Source: Paracyclopina nana (lineage: Eukaryota > Arthropoda > Copepoda > Cyclopoida > Cyclopettidae). Taken from it: DNA of 64,000 bases. This document shows, one piece after another, positions 12,101 through 22,700 of the stretch. The stretch spans positions 248,001-312,000 of the forward strand of contig JAGUCH010000004.1 in assembly GCA_019096065.1 (NCBI GenBank). Direction: 5' to 3'. How positions within the stretch are numbered: position 1 is the first letter of the stretch; the number at the start of each line of letters is the position of its first letter. Below the pieces are notes generated by a model. The model ran no database searches, had not been told where the DNA came from, and was given only the letters and a program-made list of their open reading frames with translations. Made by a program: the position numbers and the translations under genes.

Positions 12101-15100
12101 GTTTTAAAAAAAATAGCTTGAAATTTCACACTTCTCGCTTGAAAAAGATAGAAATGTTTTGACATTTTTTTGGTTAGACAAAGCTTGCAATCTCACATTT
12201 TTCAGTCATGAATCTTGAATTTCATAGCTTGAAAAAGGCTTTAAATCTCTCATTTTTAAGCTCGAAATCTCGCATTAGTTTCTAAAAAAAGCTTGACATT
12301 TCACACTTTTTGCTTGAAAAAGCATAAAATCTCACTTCTTTGGCTTGTTAAAGTCAACTCATTTCAAAAATGATACCTTGAGGATTTTCGACTGAGTGAA
12401 GACATATGGGATGCCAAACATGAGGACAGCTCTGCCAAGGTGGTGATCGAAATCGACGCCTTCGGACACTTTGCCCCTCGCGACAGACAAGAGCACCGCT
12501 CCGCGTCCATTTTCACAAGCCTTGATGTAATTGAGGAGTGCCAAGCTGGTCTCCGCCGCGTCCTGCGTCTCGATGAAGAGGAGCTTGCGCTTCTGGATGT
12601 CATCGATGACACCCTGGTCGTACCACGTGGCCACCACGTTCTCCATGTAGAGGTAGGAGGTGAAGAAGCAGACCACTCCATCCGGGACGATGGAGACGGT
12701 TTCGAGGAGGAGGTTGCCATAGTTCCGGATGACAGCCGTGTCATCCCTCGCCTCGAACTTGGAGGTGAGCGCCACCTGGTCATTGCCCTTGGCCACAATC
12801 ATGGGGAGGATGCATTGGCGTGCAAGTGTCATGGTGAACGACGACATGACCACGGGGTGGAAGTCGAGGATGCGTGGGTACATGTCCAGGGGCGAGAGCG
12901 TTCCAGACGTGATGACAACCGATTGGAACCGTTCGAACACCGGTCGGATGGCGATGGATGCATCCAGACACCTGAAGTAGTAATGAAACAAGTCAAAAAA
13001 ATTAGATTCAAGCCAGTTCTGAGAAGGGGAATAAGTTTCTGAGCAAGTTCAAAATGGGCCGAGTTGATTAAAGGCTCCCTAGGGTAGTGTCTAAATAGGA
13101 CAAACAACGGCAAACAGGGCCAATTTCATTGGGAGGATGCATTGTCGCGTTAGTGTCATGGTGAACGACAACATGACGATAGGGTGGAAGTCAAGGATGT
13201 GTGGGTAATGGCAAAAAGGGCATTTTTCATTGGGAAGACGCATTGGCATGCAAGTGTCATGGTGAACGACAACATGACCATGGGGTGGAATTTGAGGATG
13301 CACAGGTACGTATTCAGGGGCGAGAGCGTTCCAGATGTGATGACAACCAACTGGAAGAGCTCAAACACCAGCCGGATGGCTATAGACGCATCAAGACACC
13401 TGAAGTAATAATGGAACAAGGCAAAAAATTGGATTCAGGCAAGTTCCGAGTTGCAGAAAAATTTTCTGAGCAAGTTTGAGTTGCTACTTATGGCAAACTG
13501 GCTCGGTCGAGTTGGACCAATGGCTCCATAGGGTAGTGTCTAAATAGGGCAAGCAAAGGCAAACAGGGCAAATTTCATTGGTGGGATGCAGTGTCGTGCT
13601 AGTGTCATGGTGAACGACAACATGACGATAGAGTGGACGTCGAGGATGCACGGGTAATGGCAAACAGGGCAAATTTCATTGGGAAGACGCATTGGCATGC
13701 AAGTGTCATGGTGAACAACAACATGACGATAGGGTGGAAGTCAAGGATGCGCGGGTAATGGCAAAAAGGGCAAATTTCATTGGGAGGATGCATTGGCATG
13801 CAAGTGTCATGGTGAACGACAACATGATGATAGGGTGGAAGTCAAGGATGCGCGGGTACGTGTTCAGGGGCAAGAGCATTCCGGACGTAATGACAACCGA
13901 CTAGAACTGCTCAAACACCGGCCGGATGGCAATGAACGCGTACAGACACCAAAAGTAATAATGGAACAAGCCAAAAACATTTGGGGCTCCCACCCTTGGA
14001 TCGACAACGGACCATCCTTGGAGAGACTAGAACAAACTTTACTTGGATAGAGTGGCAGAAGAATGGATCGTGCTTGGATTGACTATCAGAACACAAAGTC
14101 CTTAGGTAGACCAGAACATTTTGTATTAAGTTTTACTAGAAAAACGAACTGTATCTGGATCGACAAGTAGACCGTCCTTGGATCGACGTGACAAATCCGC
14201 TTTGGATAGACTAGAAAAACAAAGTATCTTTGGATGTGGTCTAGTCTATTCATAGATATGTTTCAACAGTCGATCCAAGGACGATCCGCTCTTCTGCTAG
14301 TCTATCCAAGTAAAGCTTATTCTAGTCGACCCAGGTCCTTCTATGTCACAGCAGTCAACCCAAGTACGGTCCCGTATTGTCGATCCAAAGATTGTATGTT
14401 TTAACTGTCGATCCAGGGACTATCTGTCTGCAGTCTACCCAGGGGGCAGCGTGTTCTAGTGGATCCAAGTACCTAAGGATCTACTCAGGTGCCAAACTAA
14501 AAACTCCTGAGACAGATCCGGAATAGGATCTACTGCCTAGATGTCTGCTACAAGTTTTAAGCCAGCCAAGTACAGAGGTATCAAGAAAGTCTGTAAGTCA
14601 TAGCCTTGAGGCTTGATTCAAGTTTGAGTCAAGTGTCCTGAAGCAAAATAAGTATTTAGTCTATTTCTAAGTCCGGAATCTATTCCGGCGGAAGATTCTG
14701 TTCAAGTAGATCTGAGCCGGCCTCAAGACTTTTGCCCCTAGCCGTTTACCCCTGATATGTTTGCCCTTGGATTTTTGCCCCTGGATATTTTTGCCCCTTG
14801 GATTTTTACCCCTAGGGATGTTTGCCTCAGGCACTTTTGCCCCAAGATACCAGTAAAATTTTGCCCTTGGGAATTCTGCCCTGGGTTATTTTGCTCATGG
14901 GTAGGTTGCCACTGCACTGTTGACTCGAGTTGACAATTTGTCCAATTTGAATTGAACTTTCAGCGCCAATTGGAATATAAAAATGCCTAAAATAAGTGAT
15001 TTTAGGGATAAGATTACATGGCTGCGTACACTTTGCCCCTAGCCGTTTGCCCCTAAGATTTTTGCCCCTAAAGACTGTTGCCCTCAAGACATTTTCCCTT

Positions 15101-17696
15101 AGAAACATTTGCCCCTAGACGGCTGCGTGCACTTTGCCCCTAGCCGTTTGCCCCTAGCTATTTACCCCTAGGAAGTTTGCCCCTAAGATGTTTGCCCCTA
15201 AAGACTTTTGCCCCCAAGACATTATCCCTTAGACACATTTTCCCTTACACACATTTGCCCCTAGACGGCTGCGTGCACTTTGCCCCTAGCCGTTTGCCCC
15301 TAGCTATTTACCCCTAGGAAGTTTGCCCCTAAGATGTTTGCCCCTAAAGACTTTTGCCCCCAAGACATTATCCCTTAGACACATTTGCCCCTAGACATGT
15401 TTGCCCCTGGGATTTCTGCCCCTGAAGATGCTGGCCCCTTAATATGTTTGCCCCTGGATATATTTTCCCCTTGGACTTTTGCCCCTTGGACTATTGCCTC
15501 AATCCAATCAGCTTATTAAAAAATTAATAAAACTGTTATTTGTAAAAAGCAGAAAAAATGATAGTTTTGGATAGGATCAGGTTAGGTTAGGAGTCCGGAT
15601 AAAGAAGGTTTTGTTATGTAAAATTACTTTTTAGAATGCATATCATCAGGAAATAATCAAGTGAAAATATTGTGGGCAACCATCTTGGAGGCAAAAGTTC
15701 AAGGTGCAAAAGTCCAAGGGGCAAAAGTCCTAGGGGCAAAAGTCCAAGGGCAAAAGTACAAGGAGAAAATATATCCAGGGGCAAACATCTAAGGGGCAAG
15801 CGTCTTCAGGGGCAGAGCTCCCAGGGGCAAACATGTCTAGGGGCAAATGTGTCTAAGGGAAAATGTCTTGGGGGCAAAAGTCCAAGGGGCAAAAGTCCAA
15901 GGGGCAAAAGTCCAAGGGGAAAATATATCCAGGGGCAAACATATTAAGGGGCCAGCGTCTTCAGGGGCAGAAATCCCAGGGGCAAACATGTCTAGGGGCA
16001 AATGTGTCTAAGGGAAAATGTCTTGGGGGCAAAAGTCCAAGGGGCAAAAGTCCAAGGGGAAAATATATCCAGGGGCAAACATATTAAGGGGCCAGCGTCT
16101 TCAGGGGCAGAAATCCCAGGGGCAAACATGTCTAGGGGCAAATGTGTCTAAGGGATAATGTCTTTAGGGGCAAACATCTTAGGGGCAAACATCTTAGGGG
16201 CAAACTTCCTAGGGGTAAATAGCTAGGGGCAAACGGCTAGGGGCAAAGTGCACGCAGCCGTCTAGGGGCAAATGTGTCTAAGGGAAAATGTCTTGAGGGC
16301 AACAGTCTTTAGGGGCAAAAATCTTAGGGGCAAACGGCTAGGGGCAAAGTGTACGCAGCCAAGTGTTGCGTTCGAGTGACTTAACTGACCTGAAGTGCAT
16401 CACGGGATTGATGACCGTCTTGTCATCGGAGGGCTCGATGATGAGCGTGAATCCCTTGGTGTATGTGGCAACAAGCGTGGCAAAGTGTGAGATGACGGTG
16501 AGCGGTGAGAAGTCATTGGCGTGCGAGATCTCCAGAGTCCGGATGAGGCTGGCGAGCCTCTCGGCAGCGAATCGGAGTGGTTTCCTCTCGATGCACACCT
16601 TCCGTGCAATATCGGACAAGAACCCCGCGGGCGACTCCTGGACCACGTGCTGCACGCGCAGCCTCGTCTTCAGGTACTCCACCAGCCTCTTCATGAAGGC
16701 GACAAAGTGTTCGCCCTTGCGGATGCTCCCGGGCACGGCCTCGGCGAGCACGTGGTCAGGGAGGACAGGGTTGGCGAGGACAAGTGCGTTGTCGCGGCGC
16801 TCCTGCGCCTCGCGCAGCCCCTGCACCAACCGGTCGTACTCGGAGCGCAGCCTCGAGCTGTCGGCCGCCTTGAGCCTCGCGATCTCGTCCTGGAGGACGG
16901 AAATCGAGGCCTGACATCGCTCGAGCAGCTTGCGGCTGATGCGCACGCTCATCGAGTCGATGCACGTGTTGTCAATGTTGTGCGCCTCGTCGAAGACGAC
17001 GACGGAGTTGCGCGCGAGCTCCTTGGACACGATGTCCGCGATCTTGGGGTCGAGCAGGTAGTGGTAGGAGTAGACGACAATGCTGGCCTGGCCGATGGCC
17101 CAGCGGGCGAGGAAGTAGGGGCAGACCCGCCGGCCCGCCCCCACGGCCTTGAGGTCGTCGATGTTGTAGGCGCCGGGCGGCAGGCCGGCCTCGCGGCCTT
17201 TCGCGTCGAAGGCCTCGTAGAACTCGCAGACCTCCACGTTGTCAGCGCCCTGCGCGAACTTCTCGCGCACGTGCGGGGCCGTGAGGGCGTGGCATTTGGC
17301 GTCCACGATCTTGCCGTCGCGCTCGCGCCGCACATCCGGATGAATGCAGAGATTTTTGCGCGAGCTCAGCGACAGCCCGACCAACTTGAGCTGATCCTCT
17401 TCAACGTGATCCGCGTAGTACTTGAGCAGCTTCTTCAGCTCCTCCAGCACCTTCTCGATCTCCGGGATTGTGCGCGAGCAGTAGATCAGCTTGGTCACCT
17501 CGGAGGGGTGGGCGCGCATGTAGGCGACGATTAGGGCGAGTAAGGAGATCGTCTTCCCCGTGCCCGACGGCATCTCCAGCAGACAATGGCCCTTGGCGTC
17601 CAGACTCCGCTTGAGATCGCGCATGTACGAAAACTGCTCCGGGTAGATGTAGTCGTAGGGGAAATGCACCAGGAGTCCATCAATGTTGAGCTTCAT
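9113..17696 (-). CDS. ERCC2: TFIIH DNA helicase XPD (ERCC2)
   Basis: Three exons, 17696-16390, 12971-12377 and 9493-9113, join in frame to 760 aa, the human length. XPD is the 5'-3' Fe-S helicase of TFIIH, needed for nucleotide excision repair and as a structural part of the transcription factor. Visible motifs: Walker A MPSGTGKT (Lys48); DEAH within [11 protein letters not shown] (~230); four Fe-S cysteines near 116 (KNLCIHP), 134 (DAKCHAL), 155 (VEVCEFY) and 190 (RRVCPYF); motif [14 protein letters not shown]; motifs [16 protein letters not shown] and [14 protein letters not shown]. The C-terminus ([16 protein letters not shown]) ends at TAA 9113-9115. Exon 1 is GC-rich compared with the AT-rich introns. 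Both introns hold partial copies of the exon downstream of them, plus Foldback-like repeats. Confidence 0.97.
9594..11105 (-). repeat. Echoes of the XPD exon 3 5' edge in intron 2
   Basis: About seven direct copies match the true segment 9436-9560, which holds the acceptor and the first ~20 codons of exon 3. Copies lie near 9615-9690, 9793-9870, 10368-10440, 10548-10600, 10700-10770, 10880-10930 and 11030-11105. The word 'tattccagcctcgcctgcaa', which spans the splice acceptor, is kept in most of them. Unit length is ~150-180 bp. A 390-bp TIR element interrupts the array at 9953-10342. Each copy stops after the first codons, so none is a complete exon. Confidence 0.9.
9953..10342. mobile_element. 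390-bp TIR element inside the XPD echo array
   Basis: Terminal inverted repeats are 'gggtctttccatgtggtgc' at the left and 'gcaccacatggaaagcccc' at the right. Both ends are flanked by TTA, which may be the target duplication. The interior contains further short inverted pieces (ggtaact / agttacc type) and no transposase. It inserted after the echo copies formed, because it splits one of them. Confidence 0.7.
11110..12350. repeat. Degenerate 'agcttgaaa' minisatellite in XPD intron 2
   Basis: A loose array of ~35-40-bp units carries 'ggcttgaaaaagct' and 'aatctcacattttt' with many substitutions. Two longer near-identical blocks ('gaaatgttttgacatttttt' near 11843 and 12152, ~310 bp apart) show a later segmental duplication. 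It fills the rest of intron 2 up to the exon 2 donor. Confidence 0.8.
13100..13990 (-). repeat. Echoes of the XPD exon 2 5' edge in intron 1
   Basis: Direct copies of the first ~180 nt of exon 2 (true segment 12790-12990). Two long copies, 13225-13430 and 13775-13975, reach through the acceptor region. The first still reads [20 protein letters not shown] and [11 protein letters not shown] without a stop. Shorter copies lie at 13120-13205, 13575-13640 and 13680-13750 and contain only the 3' part of the segment. None has the exon 2 donor or the helicase motif V/VI region. Confidence 0.9.
13985..14470. mobile_element. Foldback-like element A, copy 1 (XPD intron 1)
   Basis: The left arm is a run of 'ttggatcgac' / 'ggatagactagaac' units and the right arm is the inverted run 'gtcgatccaag' / 'ctagtctatccaag'. 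The arms pair over long stretches; for example 'actttacttggataga' at left matches inverted 'tctatccaagtaaagc' at right. The centre is near 14225-14250. No coding sequence is present. The same unit family recurs at 19290-19515 and 23036-23825. Confidence 0.75.
14480..15018. other. Intron 1 spacer with scattered 'gcccctag' units
   Basis: Positions 14480-14720 hold short inverted pieces around 'tccggaat' with no gene. From about 14730 monomers of the 'tttgcccctag' repeat begin, ahead of the TIR-bounded element B. They may be an older, truncated arm of the same family. Confidence 0.5.
15019..16361. mobile_element. Foldback-like element B, 'tgcccctag' arms
   Basis: It is bounded by inverted ends 'tggctgcgtacactttgccc' (15019 on) and 'gggcaaagtgtacgcagcca' (to 16361). 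The left arm (15019 to ~15500) is a tandem of ~17-20-bp 'gcccctaRNNNtttt' units. The right arm (~15680-16361) is the same array inverted ('ctaggggcaaa'). Between them lies a ~170-bp AT-rich loop. Higher-order units of ~125-170 bp are visible within each arm. It ends 28 bp from the XPD exon 1 donor. Apparent Lys/Gly/Ser-rich ORFs at 15672-16087 are products of the repeat. Confidence 0.8.
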
Positions 17697-18429
17697 TTTG
17701 TTTTTGTTTATTAGTTTTGCACCATGCCGATTTGACGAACTTTAAATTGCCTTGTTTACAAATAGTGCGATTTGGCGGAACTTTTAATCGCGCAACCTTA
17801 ATGGAAGCGTCCACTTTGTGAACGGACGGGGGCGAGCAGCTGGTTAAGTGCAAGTCATTTGAGCTTCACTTTGAAGAATTACAATCTAATAAAGAATCTT
17901 CTACTAATTCCCGTTGGCGGCAAGAAAATTGGGCAGACAAAAGTGGGCTACTAGCCAGAAAAGAGTCATCAAAAATTCCTGAAAAATAAGAATAGGTCTT
18001 GACTACAATTTGATTTTAACATGCAGCCCGAAAAATTAACAATTTGATTTTGAGAAAAAGTTGACTAAATGCACTGCCTAACTGCAGGTCCTCTTTAATG
18101 CAAATCTACTTTCATGCAGGCTATCTAATGCTTAAACGCAGCCAACCTTTCAGAGTAGGTTTTTTTTTAAAAAAAACCTTTGAAAATGAGCACATACTAA
18201 ATGTGCAGACAATCTTTCAGTTCTTAAACTGAGATACTTGTCTAGACTCCATAAAGTTAGGGTAATACACTTAAGGCTGGCTTTATTAAAATGAGCACAT
18301 ATTTGGTGAAAACTCTAGGAACTAACCTCAAGAGTTTCTAACATAATAACTAATCTGCAAATCTCTCAAATGATGCTCAGAAGCAGAAATATTGAACATC
18401 TAGAATATATATGGTGTACAATTCGTACT

Positions 18430-18690
18430 CTCTTCAGGAACCTAGGAAGGTTAAGCATCGGTCCCAAGTCCAGTACTCATTCGCAACACCGGAGCTGCCA
18501 GGTCTCACAAGCCGCTATGCAGAGGCCGCAGCCTCACGTACACAGCTTCTGGCAAGGAACCTCTCGGCACGCTTATGTACAGTTGACCAGTGGTTAAGGC
18601 TCGCCCTTTCACCCTGATCATTCCAGGGATCAGGACCTCGCTATGAGTCCGAGCACTAATATACTTCATTAAGGTCTGATGGTATTTTCT
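18430..18690 (+). repeat. Possible SINE (5S- or tRNA-Ser-like parts)
   Basis: 18448-18480 (aaggttaagcatcggtc ... ccagtact) loosely resembles the 5S rRNA internal region, with its 'taagcagcgtcgg...agtact' pattern. 18584-18600 (gaccagtggttaaggct) is close to a tRNA-Ser A box. A downstream B box is not clear. These resemblances are by eye only and may be chance. Confidence 0.3.
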
Positions 18691-19289
18691 ATTCATTAGC
18701 TGGCACAACACAACATAACAGCTGCTTCTAATCAGAGCTCAAAACAATATATATGACAATAAAGTTTCTTCTCTGCGGCTGCCTCTTCTGTACTGTGCTC
18801 GTCGAACTTGGTGAGGATCTTCAGGTTCCAGCTGCTAGCAGAGTTCACAACAGTCGACCTCTAGCTATAAGGTTGACATGTTGCTTCTCTGAAGTCCCCC
18901 GAAGAACTCCCCCTCTCCTTGCAGTCCTGCCTTGTCCTCCCAAGGCTAGCCTCCCTTCACCCAGGTAGCTTCATCTTTCTCTCCTCTAAACTTTCTGATG
19001 CAATCGGACAGGAGGTTGCGAGGTTATGGTTGATATCTTTGCGTTGAATAGTCATCTTCTTCTTCCTTCTTTTTCTGTCATTCCATATCATAGCGCCATG
19101 ATGAACTTGTCGTCCATCATATATTAATCGACAATGATAGAGAAGGAACAATAGAATTTCCAAGTAAGCATTCTAAGTAAGAATGAGCAAGCATAAGCTC
19201 AACTCTGAAATTACATTTATAGAACATGCAAGTGAACCAGGCCATATTATGGCATGGGTGTCAGGTAGGTACCACCAGAGAAGCTACTA

Positions 19290-19515
19290 AGTTTCTACAG
19301 TTGATCCGAGGACAATTCGTTTTGCCAATCCTTCTCAGTGTTTGTTTATCCTAGGTCAGTTACTTACCTCTCGGGCAATGTTTGTTTTTCTTGTCTAACC
19401 AATCACTGTCAGTCCTGGTCTATCATAAGACTAAGTGTTCTCTTAGTCGATTTAAGGGCGATAATCTGGTTCAGCATAGTCCATCCATTGACGATCCAAG
19501 AAGTGGAAGTGCACT
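19290..19515. repeat. Partial Foldback-A family sequence
   Basis: Units such as 'agttgatccgaggacaattc', 'ttagtcgatttaagg' and 'tagtccatccattgacgatc' match the right-arm units of the elements at 13985-14470 and 23036-23825. Only one orientation is clear, so this looks like a truncated copy. Confidence 0.5.
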
Positions 19516-19790
19516 TTGGTGGTATCAGAATGACAAATTGTCAGAAAAAGCAATTAATGATAAGTCAGAGAAGCAGGCCAGGGCTGGTGTAAATGTTTAC
19601 TTCCTTCGTAGCCCCATTATTACTTTCTCTCAATTGCTCTGGCCCCCAAAAAATCGTGGTCCTTCACAGCAACGAGGGGGCTCACTCGCTTCGCGCGCTC
19701 ACCCCCAACTATTTTATACAGAATTTTAGAACTTTGGAGCAAAAGCACGAAGTTGCAATGGAAATGTCATAGATGTAATTATGGACTTTA

Positions 19791-22700
19791 TTATTGTGAT
19801 TCTTTCAGAATAGATTTGAGCTTGTCAACGAGCTGATCTCTTGGAATGTCCACTTCCTCCCTGGAAGCGATCGTGCGGAGCTTAACCAGTCCCTGTTGCA
19901 ATTCAGACTCGCCAACGATCAACGCATATGGAACGGACTGCTCCTCGCAATACTGGAGCTGGTTCAGCATCTTTGGATTTTTCTTGTACGATTGCTCAGC
20001 CTGGAATTTGAAAAAGATAAATAATCAGCTATTTTGTGGATTTTAAGACCGAATTCAGAGTGGATTGTAAGACCGAATTCAGCGTAGATTTTAAGATCGA
20101 ATTCAGCCAGGATTTATTAAAAGGAATTGAATGATGATTTTAAGATCGAATTCAGCGTGATTTTAAGATCGAATTCAGCGTAGATTTTAAGATCGAATTC
20201 AGCGTATATTTTAAGACCGAATTCAGTGAGGATTTATAAAAAGGAATTGAATGTGGATTTTAAGATCGAATTCAGCGCAGATTTTAAGATCGAATTCAGC
20301 GTAGATTTTTAGATCGAATTCCGCGTTGATTTTAAGATCGAATTCAGTGTAGATTTTAAGATCGAATTCAGTGAGGATTTTTAAGAAGGAATTGAATGTG
20401 GATTTTCAATCGAATGTAGGGTTGACTTTTCAAGATCGAATTCAGCGTTGATTTTAAGATCGAATTCAGCGTAGTTTTTTAGATCGAATTCAGTGAGGAT
20501 TTTAAAGAAGAATTTAATGTGGATTTTCAATCGAATGTAGGGTTGACTTTTCAAGATCGAATTCAGCGTTGATTTTAAGATCGAATTCAGCGTAGTTTTT
20601 TAGATCGAATTCAGTGAGGATTTTAAAGAAGAATTTAATGTGGATTTTCAATCGAATGTAGGGTTGACTTTTCAAGATCGAATTCAGCGTTGATTTTAAG
20701 ATCGAATTCAGCGTAGTTTTTTAGATCGAATTCAGTGAGGATTTTAAAGAAGAATTTAATGTGGATTTTCAATCGAATGTAGGGTTGACTTTTCAAGATC
20801 GAATTCATATCGAGTTCTGGGGTGATTTTGTTGCTTTAAACTCAAATATAAAAAAATGGACCAATGTTGGTATTTTTTAATATTTTGCTGCTTTAAAAAA
20901 GAAGCTTAAGTATAAAAAAATGGCTTAATTTTGTGGGTGTTTTTTTATATTTTGTTCCTTTAAAAAGAAGCTTAAATATAAAAAAAGGGCCCAACTTTGG
21001 TGTTTTTTAATATTTTGCTGCTTTAATTTAAGAAGAAGCTAAAATATTTTTATAATAACACCGAATTCAGATTGAATAATCATTACAAGTTCAACTTCAG
21101 ATAGGATGTTGTTAAGCTCGAATTCAGTGTAGATTATTAAATGGAATTCATAGCGGGCTTTCAAATTTAATTCAGGGAGGATTTTAAGATCGAATTCAGG
21201 GTGAATTTTAAGGTCGAATGCAATGTGGATTATCTGATCAAACTCAGGATTATAAGGTATTCTTGAGTTCTGGGGTGATTTTTTAGATCGAATTCAGGTT
21301 TTGATTTTTAGGTCGAATTCAGGGTTGACTATAAAATGGTATTCATGGCGGGCTTTCAAATTTAATTCAGGGTGGTTTTAAGGTCGAATTCAGAGTGAAT
21401 TTGAAAATCGAACTAAAAGAGGATTTTATGATCGAAATGACCCCCAAAGTTGCAAGTCTAATTTCCAAAAGCAAATCTCACTTTGATGCCAGCATCCGGA
21501 TCCCAGATTAGACATATCTTCAGTCGCCCCTTTGTGAGGCTTTTTCAAACCAAGACTTTGGTTCAAAGAGGAAATTGTCGATACCATCTTTGAGAAAAAC
21601 GCCAAAGTGAAATGAATCAAGGACTAGTTTTGAGCACTAATCTAATTACGTCCACCATATCATACAAAATAGTTCAATCTATCTTCCTCATGTTTCCAAG
21701 TTTAGCACGCATGAAGCAAAAATCTCCTACTTCAAAACCTTTTTAAAGTCACTTCATCCCCAAATGCAATCATTTTCCGAAAGCAAATCTCACTTTGACG
21801 CCAGCATCCGGATCCCAGATTTGACAGATTTTCAATCGCCCCTTCGTGAGGCTTTTTTTAAACCAAGACTTGGGTTCAAAGAGGGAATTGTCTATACCAT
21901 CACTGAGTAAAATGCCAAAGTGAAACAAATTGAGGACTAGTTTTAAGCACTTATCTAATTACGTCCACGATAACATACAAAACAGTTCGATCTATCTTCC
22001 TCATGTTTCCAAGGTTAGCATGCATGAACCTAAAACATTCAGCTTCAAAACCTTAAAGTCATTTCAACCTCAAAATGACAACCTTGCAACCGTTTTCCAA
22101 AAGCGGAACTTACTTTGATGCCAGCATCCTAGAGTTGGCAACAGACCCTCATTTGCCCCTTCGTGAGGCTTTTTTAAACCAAGACTTTGGTTCAAAGAGG
22201 AAATTGTCGATACCATCACTGAGAAAAATGCCAAAGTGAAATGAACCAAGGGCTAGTTTTAAGCACTAATCTAATCACATCCACCATAACATACAAAATA
22301 GTTCGATCTATCTTCCTCATGTTTCCAAGTTTAGCATGCATGAAGCAAAAGCCTTAAAGTCATTTCACCCTCAAAATGACAACCTTGCAACCATTATCGA
22401 ACAGTTGATACTTACTTTGATGCCAGCGTCCCAGAGTTCGCGACAGAGCTTCATTCGCTCCTCCATGAGGTTTTTCTGAGCGGAGGCCACAAACACCTGA
22501 GTCTCGACTGTTCTGACCGCAGCCTTGCTCTTGGCAATGTTGGCCTCCATGATGGAGAAAAGCCTCTCGATGCCAATGCTCACGCCCACGCAAGGGACAT
22601 CCCTTTTCTTGGGGTCGAACATGCCAACCAGCTTGTCATATCGTCCGCCTCCAGCCACGCTCCCAACCCTGATCTCCTCGCCCTTTTCGTCCTTGTTCTC

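Larger units (their letters stand above)
17697..19786. other. Spacer between XPD 5' end and HARS 3' end
   Basis: It should contain the XPD promoter next to 17697. The rest holds a SINE-like piece near 18430-18690, a partial Foldback A arm pair at 19290-19515 and a GC hairpin near 19675-19712. No protein gene was seen. Confidence 0.55.

Noticed and set aside
12440-13042. 200-codon + strand frame, and similar ones at 13184-14050
   Set aside because: Antisense of XPD exon 2 and of its intronic copies.
15672-16087. Two Lys/Gly/Ser/Arg-rich open frames
   Set aside because: They are translations of the 'ctaggggcaaa' repeat arm of element B; periodic composition with no start or splice context.
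16521-17534. 337-codon open frame on the + strand
   Set aside because: Antisense shadow of the GC-rich XPD exon 1, whose minus-strand frame is unmistakable.
18430-18690. A 5S rRNA gene
   Set aside because: Only scattered words resemble the internal control region; the length and stems of 5S rRNA are absent.
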